Below are positions 25,125 through 38,769 of a DNA stretch of 64,000 nt, in pieces. Origin of the DNA: Meloidogyne chitwoodi (Eukaryota; Nematoda; Chromadorea; Rhabditida; Meloidogynidae); contig JACZZP010000013.1 in assembly GCA_015183035.1 (NCBI GenBank), forward strand, positions 1,550,001 through 1,614,000. The letters are read 5' to 3'. The position numbers and the translations under genes were made by a program. The notes under the pieces are model-generated. The model worked only from the letters and a program-made list of their open reading frames with translations, did not search any database and was not told the DNA's origin. The stretch's first letter is position 1; every line of letters starts with the position of its first letter.

Positions 25125-28100
25125 TTAAGTAGGAACCCGTCTTCTTACCATTCCGCCAAGAATACTTTGCTTCAGTCGATTACTTAATCCTCCACCAACA
25201 TTATGTGATTTATCTAAATTAATTTTTTTTTAATTATTTTTATTAAAATTTACTTTCATCTATAATTAAATCTTGATTAATTTCTAAATTATTATTTTGA
25301 TGTTGTTGTTGTGCCATTGCTTGTGATTTCCACCTTTCACTGCTTAAACTATTACTTTTTGTTAATAATTCTTCTTTTACTCCTAAACCATTTCTTACAG
25401 AAGGAAGTTGTTCATGTGCAGACTTTTTAAATTAAAAAAATATATTAAAAATAAAAAATACCAACTCTATTCAAAGAAAGTGTTGAAACTGCAGCAACTC
25501 TATTTTGTTGTCTATCACCTCCAACACTATTTCCTAATTTTTTAATAAGTTGACCGATTCTTTTTCCAGCAGTTTTAGGTATAACATTATTATTAATTCC
25601 ATTATTATTATTTTGTTGAATTGGATGTGGTGGTAATTCATTTTCTCGACTAGACATTGAAGAACAATCAATAAAGTCTTCATTACGAAAATTAGAAGAA
25701 GAAGAAGGAAATGTTGGTGATCCCTTTAAATAATTTAAAATATTTTTTTAAAATTTAATTAGAAAAAAATAAATTTAATTTAATAATTAATTTAAAATAA
25801 AATTATATGTAGAACTCATGTTCTCTAAAACCTCTATCGTCTTATCTTTCCCCCAACTTTTCATTATTTTTTATAATTTTAATAAAATTCCAATTATAAA
25901 TCAGAGAAAAGAATAAGAAATTAATTTATTATTAAATTACTTATAATTACTTATAATTTATTTAAAAAATTAATTAATTATTTTATAACCTGATGTTGTT
26001 GATGTACATTATCATAAAATCCATTGCTAGTATTAAAACAATGTTGTTGTTCAATTTCATTATTATTATTATTATTTTGTTGTTGTTTATTTCCAATATA
26101 TTTTCTATCTCCAAAAACACCAATTCCTGCTTTTGTTCCTTTAACAAATTGAGGTGATTGTCTTTGTTTATATATTATTGTTTGTTGTTTTAAATGTTTA
26201 GAAGAATGTGGAGGAGGTGTTGGAGGTGTTTCTTTTATTATTTGATATTTATTATTATTATTTATTGATGTTTTTGTTGTTTTTAGTAATGGACCTTTTT
26301 CTATTATTATATTATTGTTTTGTTGTTGTTTATTTAATTGTTCTTTTGTTGTTGTTTTCCAATTTGTTTTAGAATCTCCATTTGTTGTGAAAATTAATGG
26401 ATTTGTTTTATTATTATTATTATTTTTAATAATATTATTATTATTTTGTTTATTATTATCAAATATTTTAGTCATAGCATTTACTTTTGATAAATTTATT
26501 CTTTCTTCTTTTGGTCTATTTATTATATTATTAATTAATATTTCAGAATTATTATTATTAATTTCTGTTTGAATTGTTGGAAATGAACGACGTTTTTCAT
26601 TTGAAAACTAAAAAAAGAGAGAAAAAAAATTATATTTTAATAAAAAAGAGAATTTTTAAATAATCCCTTCTTATGGAATTACTGGGAAACTTTCTTAGAA
26701 AATAAAAAAAATTCTTTTACTTTAAGGAGAAGGTTCTAAGCTATTAAATATTTTTTTTTTAATATTTAATTATTTATTTACATTTAAATTAATATTATTA
26801 TCTAATTCTAATTCAGCAACAAGTGCATCAATTGCTAAAGAATGATCTGTTGGAATTATTTGTTGATTTATTGTTGTAAAACTTTTTTGTCTTTGATTTT
26901 TATTATTTAAATAATAATTATAATTATTATTATTAATTAAATAATTATTATTATTATTTTGTTGTTGTTGTGAAAGAGCAGAATCAGGTAAAGATTGTAT
27001 AGAACCTTTTAAATATTCTTTTTGATTTAAATAATTATTATTTGTTTGTTTTTGTTTATTATTTATTTGTTTTTGTTTCATTTGTACAACAGTTGGTGTA
27101 TATGAATGAAATGCACCACCTCCAAAACCAATTCTTTGTAAAGAATTTGTTGAAAGACAACAATTATTATTAATTGCACCAACAGGTTGAAAATTAAAAA
27201 AACCTTCACTTGAATGAATTGAACTAGTCATATTTGTTGGGGGACAATCCTTTAAATAAATTTAATTATTTTTAATTTTATTTTTAATTATTACTTGTGA
27301 AGCAGCCCGAAGAAATCTAATTTGTTCAATTGATGGTGCTTTATTTATTTGACTACTTTTAAATAAATTAATTAATTAATTTAATTAATTAATTTAATTA
27401 CCCAAAAGAAGGTAATATTCCTTGTGGTTTAACAGGTTGAGGACGTACAGCTGCAGGTAATAAAGCTAAAGATATTTGTGGAGGAGGATTTATTTTAGTA
27501 GAAGAAGAGGGAATAATAATATTAGAAGAAGAAGAACAATTATTTAATAATTGTTGGGGAAGTTGTCTTTGTCTAAGTGGAATAATTTGTTGTTTATTTT
27601 TAATTAAAATTAATTGTTTTTCTTTTTCTTTTTGTTTTAATCTTCTTTCAGTTGGAGCATTTATAGCGGCAACTTCTGCTGAACAACTTCCCAGTGAGTG
27701 TTCGTCCCAATCTTTTACGTCTTGGATTATTCCTTTTTTTGCGCTGTATGGCTAACAAAAACGAGAAAAAAGAAAAAATAATTTTTTAAAAAATTAAAAA
27801 AAAAACTCCAACCTTTGGAAGAACAGAATTTTCTCCTTTTTCTTCTGCCCATCCACTCATATTAGAACCAGTTAACCAATTACGTGTAAAATCTAATCGA
27901 TCAGAAGTATTTTTATTTGGTAATACAATTGTTTCAGCAACAGATATTTCTTCTTCTTCTTCTTCTTTTTTAATATTTTTATTTTTATTACTACCATTTT
28001 CTACAATAATTGATTGAGAGGGAATAATAATTGTTTTATTATTAATTCTGAAAATTAATTTTAATTTTTATTTTTTTTTAAATTACTTTGAATTTTTTTC

Positions 28101-31100
28101 AAAAGGTAATTGTTGTTGTCGTTTAAAAATAAAAGAAGAAGAAGATTGTTGTTGTTTTTGTTGAGAAGAAGATTGTGATGTTGTTGGAGTGAGGGGATGT
28201 TTTCTATTTAATTAATTTTTAAATTTAATATTTTTTAATTAAATAGTCTTCTAAATTATTTGTATATTTTTTAAATAAATTTAAGAAAATTCTTTGTCCA
28301 TTATTTATTTTTAAAATATTTTTGTTTGTCATAAATAAACTTTAAATTTATTTTAAAAAATGTCAAAAACATTTTTCTTTTTTAATATTCTCCCAATTAT
28401 CCAAAGATTATTTGTACTTTTTTTCTTTTTTCTAAATTTACTTTTTTTTTAATTAGTCATCTCTTTTTTTTCTTGTAATAAATAAATAAATATTTAAAGA
28501 TTAAAAAAGAATAAAAGGTTTTAAAATAATTAGGAAAGTAATAAAGAAAATAAAATCAAAAAAATAAAATTAATTTAATTATTATTTTTTATTTCACCTA
28601 AGCCTCTCCTATCTCCTCTATTTTATTATTTATTTATTTAAAAATTTAATATTTATTTTTAAATTTATTTTTTTAATTCTCTGCCCAACAATTCTCTGTT
28701 AAGTAGAGTTGTACACTTTTCTGTATTCCGGGATTACATAATTCGCTTCAGAGCTCTTGTGATAAAGGCCACTCTCTCATGTGATAAAGACGCAGAAATT
28801 GTGTACAATTCCGGAAAAGAGCAGGTCACAATATTTTTCTCTGACCTCAACTATCCACTGGTCAGTTTTTCTGCGTCTTTATCAACGAGAGAGTGGCCTT
28901 TATTGCAAGAGCTCTGAAGAGAATTATGTAATACCGGAATACAGAAAAGTGTACAACTCTAATAAAAAGATAGCAATTTCTTTCTTTTTTAAATAAAAAT
29001 TAAAAATTTACTTGATTTTTGAAATAATTCTTTCATTAGCTAAAGCAGCAGCAACTTTTTCAAATGCTTCTTTTGCTGATTTAACATTACCTTTTTTAAC
29101 AATAAATTCCTCTACTAAATGTTTTTGTTGTTCTTTTTGTTCATTTTTTAATTTATTTTTTTCTTCATTTTTTTGTTTTTGATTTTGATCAGATTCTCTT
29201 TGAAAATCTTCAAAAATATGATCTAAATAATCTATAGCCTCTTTAAATTTATTTCTTTGTTGATTATGCTTATAACGGGAATTCTCTATCATATGACGAT
29301 TTTCTTGTGTTTCTACTAATTGTGATCCACTGAAAATTTAATTAAATTAAAATAATTAAAACAAAATAATTTAATTATTTTTAAATAAATGAAAGAAGAC
29401 TATTTTTAAATATTTTTTATTTTTGTGAAGGTCAGCTGGCTTTTTTTTTTATTTTTAATGGGAATATCAAATTTCTATTTTCGGATTTTTGTCTATTAAG
29501 TGTCAAAAATAAATTGGAAAAAATGGATTTTTATTAAAAAAAGTTTTTGCTAAAAAAATAAAATGAGGAGAGTATAAATTGGAGGATTTTAATTATAAAA
29601 ATAAAATATTATTAAAATATTTTATTAATTTTTTATAAAAATAACTCTAATAATAATTATTATAATAAACTAAAAAAATAAATTCATTAAAAAATTAAAA
29701 AGAAAATATTTTTTTGAAAGAAAAAATAATGGACAAGTCTTAAAAAAAGAAAAAAAAATATTCCAATCGGTTGGACAAATAATAAAAAAATAATGATTTT
29801 TAGAAAAAAAAAGAAGGGAGAAAAATAAGAAAATAAAATCATTGAAAATAATTTAAAATTATTTTAAAATATTTATTAAAAATTAATTAATTAATTATTT
29901 ATATATATATTTTAATTTAAATATTTGAAACAAATTTAATTAAAAAAATCAATTTTTCTATTTAAATAAATTTATTTTTAGGTAGTTAAGAAAAAGAAAA
30001 AAGTAGTGTAAATGGCAGATGGCAATATTGTGGAATTTTATTATTTTCTCAAATATAATAATAATACTTTTATTTATTTATTGTTAAATAACTGGTCAAC
30101 AATAAGTAAATAAATCAATTAATATAATATTTATGTTTTTAGATTTTTGAAAGAAAAAAGAAAATAAATAAAGGAGAGAATAAATAATATAACTTTTGTT
30201 GTAATAATTAATTATAAATAATTTTTTTAGTCTTTAAAAATAAATAAATAATTAAATAAATAATTAAATTAATTAATTAATTAAATTAACCTATTAACAG
30301 ATTCACAACTAGTAGTTGATTGTCTTCCACTTAAAGCAATATGTGCAGCATAACGTTGTTCTTGTTGATAAGGTTTTTGTGCTTGTGTAATAAATGTTTG
30401 TATTAAATCATCTAAAATTAAATAAATTAAATTAATTTATATCTCTTTTTAAATTAAATTATTTTACTTTCATTTGTAGCAGATTTTCTTCTTAAATAAT
30501 TATAATTATTTTCTTCTGATTGGCGAACAGCTTTTTCATGAACTTGAATTGCTTGTTTTTGCATTTTTTCTTCAAATAAAGATTTTGGTTTTTCAAATTG
30601 ATTTGTTGTTAATAATGTTTTTGTTTTACCAAAATTAATTGGTTGTTTTCTTTAAATTTAAATTAAATTTAATTTAATTTAAAATTAAAAACCTTTCTTT
30701 ATTTTCAAAATTATCTTGAATTGCTGAATGATATGAACTATTAAGTGATTGTATTTCTGGGGACATTTTAGAAGAAGAAGCAATATTAATCATTTGTTCA
30801 TTATTATATTCTGATAATAATAATAAATTTATTTCTTTTTCTTTTTTAATTAAATTAATTAAATAATTATTTTTAAAAATTAATTATATTATTTTTAAAT
30901 ATTTAATTATTTTTAAATTTAAAATTATTTATTTATTTTTACCTTTATTATTATTTAAAATTAATTCTTCCTTTTCTTCATTATCTTCATTATTATTATT
31001 TAATTTATTTTGAACAAAATGTTCAAGAATTGATTTATCAGGAAGAATTAAATTATTTTGGCTATTTTTTTGTTTTATTAAATTATTAGAGGGAATTAAT

Positions 31101-34100
31101 GGATTTTTTATTATTTTATTATTATTTAATGGGATAACAATTTCAGGTTTTTCCAAATTATTATTTTCATTATTTTGTTTAATAAGTTGACAATTATTAT
31201 TATTTATTGACTGAGAAACCTGAAATATTTAAAAATATTATTTTTAATAAAATTTAAAAATTAAATAAAATTTGATTTATTTATTTATTTAAAACTTTAT
31301 ATAAAATTAAAAAATAATTTAAATAAAATTAAATATATAAAATAAATAAATAATTTTATAAAAATTAAATAAATAACCTTGAGAGAGAAAAAGAATTAAT
31401 AAATATATTATTTTTATTAAATAAATATTTATTTTATCAAATAAAATAAAAACATTATTATTAGAAAATAAGATAATGAATGACCTTAATTTTTGTTTTT
31501 TTTAAATTATTTAAAAAAGAATATTTAAATTAATTTAATTAAAATAAATAAATTATATAATTTTTTAAAGTGTGAAAAAATAGAAAAAATGAGTAAAAAA
31601 ATAAAATAAAATAATATATTTAAAAAAAAGAATTAATATCATTTGTTGTTTTTTTGTTATTTTTTTTAAATATTTTTGCCATTTCTTAAAAATATTTTTT
31701 TGCAAAAACACCCCCAAAAAATAAATCTTTTAAAAGAATTTTTTTTAATTCTCTCATCTGTTTTATTATATCCAATTGCTTTTTTATTTTATTTTTTTGC
31801 AGAAGAGGAGAATAAATAAATAAATAAATAAAGTCAATAATAAAAGAAAATAAATAAAACTAAATTTTTATAATAATTTTGAAACTATTTTTTATTTAAT
31901 TTAAAAAATATAAATAAATATATTCATTTAAAAATATTTATTTATTTTTAAAAAAATAAATATAACATTTATTTATTTATTTTTAATAGTAAAAAGGTTT
32001 TTGTGTGTAATTGATTGATGATTAGCTAGCTTAGTTGATGAGAGAAGAATAAAAGTAAATATATAAAATAAATTAAATATTATTTTTGACCACACACGAA
32101 GATTAAATTAATTAAAAAAAATATATTTTTTAAATTAAATTAAAATTAGAAAATAATATTTAAAATAACCTTTTTATTAATTGAATTATTTAAATAAATA
32201 TTTTCTTCTTCTTTTTTATTAAATTTAGTACTTTTTTGTTGTTTTAATAATAAATATTTTTTATTTATTTGATAATTTTCAAAAAATAAAATTGTTACCT
32301 TTTTTTAAAAAATAAAATATATTTATTAATTTATTTAAATTTAAAAAAACATACATTTGCTTTTCTTTGTTCTTCTTTCCATTTTATATTAAAATTTTTA
32401 GTTTTTGTAATTAATTGTGGACTATGACAATTTAATTGTAAATAAATTCTTTGATAATTACTTAAAATAATTTATTTAAATTATAATTTAATTTAAATAT
32501 TTTATTTAATTATTTAATTAAATTAATTAATTAAATATTTAAATTAATTTAATATATTTAATTAATTAATTATAATATTTATTTAAAATTAAATTACTTT
32601 TTTAAAATAATATTTTTTCTAATTCCTAATCTAAAACTTCTTTTATTAGCAAATTGTTTGTCTAAAAATACAAAAGAACAATTATTATTTTGTTGTTTTA
32701 ATTTTTTAAACATTTTAATAATTGTTATTGTTTTGTTTGGTTGTTGTGGTAATAATAAACTATTAAATTAATTTAATTAAATTAATTAAATTAATTTAAA
32801 TTAACCTATTATTATTAATTATTGTTTTTCTTTTATTTGGTATTAATGAAATAAATTTTAAAGAAGAAACACTAATAAATGAATTTATTAAACAAATATG
32901 TGAAATATATTCATTTGATGATTTTCTAAAAATAAAATATAATTAAATTAATTAAATTAAATTAAATTAATTAAATTAAATTAAAACCTAATTAAATGTT
33001 TATTTAAATAAATAAATTGTTCTTTCGGTGTTCGTTCCCATGATCCAGGAACTGGTTTTATTAAATATTCTTCTTCTTCTTCTTTTTTATTATTTTTATT
33101 AATTTTACGTTGAATTAATGATTGAGGTTTAAATTGAACTATTGCATTAAATTTATTATTATTTTCTAATTTTTTAATTATTTTATTATTATCATTATTA
33201 TTATCATTTTTCTAAAAATAAATAAAAATATTTAATATTTTAATTAAATTTTACATTTTTTAATTTTTCAACTTCTTTATTATTATTAGAAGAAGAAGAA
33301 GAAGAAATATTAGTTGTTTTTATTAATTTATTATTATTATTTAAATTATCAGAATTTATTTCTTTTACGACAGATAATTTTCTATTATTTTCATTATTAT
33401 TATTTAAATTATTATTATTAATTTTTGTTGTTTCTATTAAACTTAATGGACGTTCTTTTCTTTAAAAAAACAATTAATAATTATTATTTTAATTTAAAAA
33501 TATTTAAATAAATTATTAATTCTCCTCAAAATGTGGATATAATAAATTTATTTAATTTTATTTTTTCGGAGGTGTGTCCTTATAATTGGAATTTTTTTTA
33601 AAATATTTTTACTTTTCTTTTTCATTATTTAATAATTCTTTTTTTGTAATTTCAGTTGTAAATCTCCTATTTAAAGAAGGCATTTTTAAAAGTAAAGAAG
33701 AAGAAGAAGGTTGTTCATTAAGTACTTGACGACTTTCAGCCATTGTTTGACGAAATTTAGCAATTGTTGCATTCTTTAAAGATAAAATTAATAATAAAAT
33801 AAATAAACAAATTCTTCCAAAAAAAAGATTTAATTTTAAATTAATATTTACCTATATTTTAAATAAATATATTTTTAAATAAATATATTGGTTAAAATAT
33901 TAAATAATAATTTAATAATTGTTTTAAAATATCCAAAAGATATAAATCTTTATAATTAAAGAATTAATTATTATATTTATTATTATTCTTTTTTAATTAA
34001 TTATTTAATTTAACCTTATCTAAAGCTCCAGGTTTACTAACATAACATTTTAATGCTGCAATTTCTTTTTCTAATTCTTTTTCATTATTAATATTATTAT

Positions 34101-35729
34101 TATTAATATGTTCATTATTTAAAATACGTCTAGCACTTCTTGCTGCCATTAATTTAATTGTTGGATTATTATATTTATTATTATTATAATAACCAACAGA
34201 TAATGAACGTTCTGTTTCTCTTGCTTCTCTTTTATTTTAATTTAATTAAATATTATTTAAATTAATTTAAAAAAACCTAAATTTTTGTGAATCAGCCAAT
34301 TTTTGTCTCCATGGCCTTTCTGATTTTGGTATTGGTTTATGAGGAGATATTAAAATATTACTAGAATTTGGAGAAATAGAAGAAGCAGCAATTGAAGGAG
34401 AACGAGATATTGATGAAGACATTGATAAAGGGGAAACACATTTACTTAAATTTAAAAATAAAGTTAAAGTCCAAATAATCTCTGAGAAATAATGTTATTT
34501 TTTAAATTTTATTTTAAATAATTTAATTTAACATTTAAAAACTTTTTTTTAATTTAAGAAGATTTTTAAAATTAAATTTAATAAAAATAATTATATTTTT
34601 ATTAAAAAATGTCCACTATTTTTGTTATTTTTTGACCATAAATTAGAGAAATTAAAAAATATTTAAAAACAAAATTTTAGATATTTTTTTTGTTTTTTAT
34701 AAATAATAATAATAATTAAATATAATCTCGCGTCAAAATATCCCCCAATTCGTTCTTTAAAATTACTAAAAAAATAAATTCTTTTTATTTACAAAATAAA
34801 CTACTTATTTACATAATTTTAGAAAAAAAATACTAAAATACTATTTTATGTTTTCAGACTAAGTAAATAAATAAATAAATAATTATTTTTTGTAGTTTAA
34901 AAGTTATTGAAAATAATAAAATAATATATATTTTTAAAATATATTTTTAATTATTTTATTAAATTATTACGAAATAGAAGGAGATATTAATGTTGTTGAT
35001 GTTCTTGTTATTTCATTTAAAGAATTATTTAATTTATTTATTTCTAAAATATAATTAATTAATTAATTTAAATTAATTTAAATTAACCTAATAATTGTTG
35101 TCTTTTTGGATATAAATTATTATAATTATTATTAATTAATGTTGTTCTTGTTTGACTTAATAAATCTGTTGTTTTTGTTCTATAAGGAAATGTTTTTCTT
35201 TTTAATTCATTTCTAGGAGAAAATGACCTTCCTTCACTACAAATTGAAGAAGAAAGATTAGAAGATTTAGTAATATTTTTTAAATTATTATTTGAAGAAA
35301 AAGAAGAACGAGATGAACTTTAAAAATAAATAATTAATTTATTTAATTAAATTAATATATAATGCCCTTATTTAAATTTAAATTAAATATTAACCGTTCT
35401 GATTGTTGTGATGACCTTAAAATATTATTAGAACTATTAGTATAGCCATTTTGTTGTTTTAAACAATTATTATTACTTAAATTTAATGAAATAGGGCGAA
35501 TAACACAAGAGGAAGAAGAAGAAAAAGTTTTTGGATAATTATTATTATTATTAATTAATTTATTTATTTTATTATTATTTGGGTGAGACCAACGAACAGA
35601 AGAATTCCAACTTTAAAAAAAAAAATAAATAAATTATAATTTTAATTTAAATAATATTTACCTATTTTTAATTGGTTCAACAGAAGTACTTAACCTTGTT
35701 CTATTGGCTATAGTAGAAGAACCAGACAT
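25125..35729 (-). CDS. Large Asn/Ser/Gln-rich protein, not recognised
   Basis: A run of about 20 or more minus-strand exons with proper splice sites, from MSGSSTIANRTRL (ATG 35729) to GGMVRRRVPT and a stop at 25125-25127. Most of it is low-complexity: poly-Asn from AAT repeats, poly-Ser and poly-Gln. Less repetitive, conserved-looking blocks are PGSWERTPKEQFIYLNKHL (33000-33080), AAHIALSGRQSTTSCESVN (30300-30350), a charged helix FKEAIDYLDHIFEDFQRE (29190-29260), then AFEKVAAALANERI, and DRLDFTRNWL, GWAEEKGENSVLPKPYSAK and GIIQDVKDWDEHSLGSCSAE (27680-27910). There is no signal peptide or membrane segment. The content suggests a scaffold or cytoskeleton-linked protein, but I do not recognise a family. 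It could be two genes; no internal stop-start break was seen, and exon borders are approximate. Confidence 0.55.
28706..28959. mobile_element. 254-bp Tc1/mariner-type MITE in an intron
   Basis: Nearly the whole element is a giant hairpin: the left arm (28706-28803) and the inverse of the right arm (28862-28959) agree at all but a few positions over about 95 bp, starting GAGTTGTACACTTTTCTGTA. It is flanked by TA on both sides (28704-28705 and 28960-28961), the target duplication of Tc1/mariner elements. There is no transposase; a 71-codon plus-strand ORF across it is incidental. Its GC content is higher than the host intron, and few arm differences suggest a fairly recent insertion. It sits in an intron of the large Asn-rich gene. 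Confidence 0.85.
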
Positions 35730-38700
35730 TATTTTAAAAAATAGATAAATATATTTTATTATTATTATTTTTGGTTTTATTTTTTTTTTCAACCCAATTG
35801 GATCTATAAAAAAAAATAAAATATTAATTAAATAGAAATAAGGTAATTAACAATTAATTTAAATAATTATATAAATAATAAATTAACAGAAGAGCTAAAT
35901 AAGAAGAAAAAATTGAATTGAAAAATTAAAAGAAAATAATTAAAGAAATTTATTTTGGGAAGAAAATAAATTAATTTGGAGAAATTAAAAAAGAATTTTG
36001 GTAAAAAGGGATTAATTAATTAATTATTAAAATTTAATTTATTAAAAAAAGAATTCAAAATTTAAATATTATTAAATTTAAAATAAAAAATAAATAATTT
36101 ATATTATTTTTCTAAATATTAAAAAATAAAATAATAAAACATTTTTTGACAAAATTAAATAAATTAAATAGTTGTCTTCACATTTATTAAACTAAAATAA
36201 ATTACTTTTATTTTTAACGTTAAATAAAAAAAAGTAAATAGGCAAATAATATAAATAAATCACTTTTTTTTTTAAAAATACTTAAAAGAATTAATGTTGG
36301 TCATTTTTTACATTAAGAGGAGACTTTTATATTTTCTACGCAAAAATTGATTTAAAATAAATAAAAAATAAATTAATTGAATATTTTTATTATTATAATT
36401 AATTTTAAAATAAATTTAATTAATTTAAATAAAAAAGTGTGTTTTAATTAATTAATAATTATTTTAGAAGAATAAATAATAAATAAAATTAGTAAATTTA
36501 TAAAAATAGAGAGGAGAAATTATTTTATAAAAAAATAATTAAATTAATTAATTTATTTAATTTGATATAACAATTTGTTTTTTAACACTTTTTTAAAGAA
36601 ATTTTGCGGGTTTTTGTTTATATTTTATTTTTTAATGCATTAAATAATTTTATTTTATTTTTAACAATTATAAAAAATAAATAAAAAAAGAGCTTTCAAT
36701 GTGTTCAAAATTAATAAAAATAAAATAAATTGTTAAATAAATATAAAAATTAAATAATTACCTCAGAAATTATTTTAATTAAATTTATTTAAATTTAATT
36801 AAAATTCTCTCCTTTTATTTATAAAATTAAAAAAAAGGCTAAAATAAAATAATATTAAAAATTCTTTTTTTTTTAATAAAATTGATTAATCAAAAAATCT
36901 TAAAAAATAAAAAATCATTAAGAAAATCACAAGTTGTTAAAACCCAATTTGTTTTAAAAATATAAATTTATTTCCATGAACAAAAAATAAAACATTTTCC
37001 AATAGAGAACAGTTGTAAATAATTTATTTAAAACAGCTGTTTATATTTTTAAATAAAAATATTTTTAAAGAATAATAAATTGATTTAATGAAACAAACAA
37101 ACACCCACACTCTTTTTAAATAAAAAATTAAATTAAAATAAAAATTACAAACTTTTAAATATTAATTTAAAATAAAATATATATGTCATTACTCAGCTCA
37201 AAAGTATGGTATTGACTATCCAAAAGCGCACGATTTTAGACAATTTTATTTTGAATTTTTTGACAAAAATTTTTTAAAAATTTTACCCTTAAATTTTTTT
37301 CAGAAAGGTGCTAGGAGCATTTGAAAATTTGGGGGTAATAGATAAATTATATTTTTTAGCTTTTAAACTATTGGTAAGTTTTGGCCGAGACATACATCAT
37401 TTGAAAGAGCTCGAAAAGCTGAATTAAATGAGCTATTCATTTATCTCTAATATCGTATAGAAGTCGAGATACAAGCTCCTAAATATTGAGAAAATTTAGG
37501 GGAGAATAAATATATTTTTGGTTAAGTGGAGAATTTCTAAGTTTTAGGGGAGAAATGAGAAAAAATGACCAAGGTTCGAACCCATCTCGTAGAAATTAAT
37601 TTTTTTACGGGAAACTGGATGGTGGAAAATATTAATTTTACTATTTTTCTCTCCGTTTTATTTATTTATTTATAATCACAGTTTTACACAACGGATATAT
37701 ACATATATAATTTTACTAAAAAAAAAAAATAAATATTATTATGTTTCCTCTTTTAATTTTTAATAAAAAAAATAATAATTAAATTAGATAATTCTCGCAT
37801 GGATTTATAATTAAATATAAAAATTATTTATTTTATTAAAAACAAAAAGAATTATAAAACAATAAATAAATTGATTGTTAGCCCCAATTATTTATAAAAA
37901 AAAAGTAAAAATATATATAAATTATTTAGACTATTATATCCCCCAAAATAATAAATAAATGTCCTTGGCCTAATCCGTTGTTGACTTATAAAAATAAATA
38001 TATATTTTACAATGTTATAGTGTGAAAATAAAAATAAATATAAAAAAGAAAATAAAATGCGCAAAAATATATTTTCCCCTCTTTTTTACAAAACTTAAAA
38101 ATACAACAAAAAAAACTAAAATAAATTTATAATGTCGAGAGAATCAAATAACACAAACGAATAAAAAAAAACCTTTTTAATGACTAATAAAATATTAGAA
38201 AATAATAATAAATTAATTTTTAAAAAATTATTTTAATCATCCCCTTCCTTGATTTTCTAATTTTTTCTTAAATTATTTTTAAAGAAAATTATTATTTTAA
38301 TTAAATCTATAAAAATGTCACTAATTTTACTTTTTAGTAATATTATTAGTTATATTTTGTATTAAATATAAAGAAAAATAAAAAAAGAAAATCGCATGTT
38401 GAGCAAAAGAATTTTTTTTTAATGCACAAAAATAAAAATTTTATGTACTCTAAAAATAGTGGTTGTGAGCGATAGGCGGACAGAGGAAATAAAATATAAT
38501 AATACACTCCTACATACATATTTTACACAAAAATATATATAAAATAATACACTTATGAATATATTACCTATAATTAAATTTAAAAAAGAGAATGATTTGA
38601 TAGGCTTTTTTTAAATTATTTTAAATAAATGTAATTTATTTATATTTTATTAGAATTAATATTTAGTTAACTAATTTTACCGGCTTTTACATTAAGATTT

Positions 38701-38769
38701 TATAATTTGAAAAAAAATGTTTTCTTGAAAATTTGTAAAATAATAATATTTTTATTATTTATTTAATTT
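35730..38769. other. 3-kb AT-rich intergenic region
   Basis: Upstream DNA of the Asn-rich gene and downstream DNA of the SNIP1-like gene. Mostly A/T runs with no ORF of note. The block 37180-37640 differs in texture (more mixed bases) and may be an old dispersed repeat; it contains an A-box/B-box-like pair (37519-37583). Near 38460-38490 there is a short GC-richer stretch of unknown meaning. Confidence 0.5.
37519..37605 (+). other. Possible tRNA-like or Pol III promoter remnant
   Basis: TGGTTAAGTGG (37519-37529) fits the Pol III A box and GGTTCGAACCC (37573-37583) the B box, in the right order about 43 nt apart, and a T-run follows the B box at about 37599-37605. The flanking bases do not fold into a cloverleaf with a proper acceptor stem, so this is not a functional tRNA. 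It may be a tRNA-derived SINE head, a decayed tRNA, or chance. Confidence 0.25.

Noticed and set aside
26315..26572. Hydrophobic plus-strand ORF that looks like a membrane protein
   Set aside because: Antisense of poly-Asn/Gln exons of the large minus-strand gene; composition is explained by the repeats.
28781..28996. 71-codon plus-strand ORF
   Set aside because: Lies almost entirely within the foldback MITE and its inverted arms; no homology signal.
37573..37583. GGTTCGAACCC as part of a real tRNA gene
   Set aside because: No acceptor stem or anticodon arm can be formed around it; kept only as a possible Pol III remnant.
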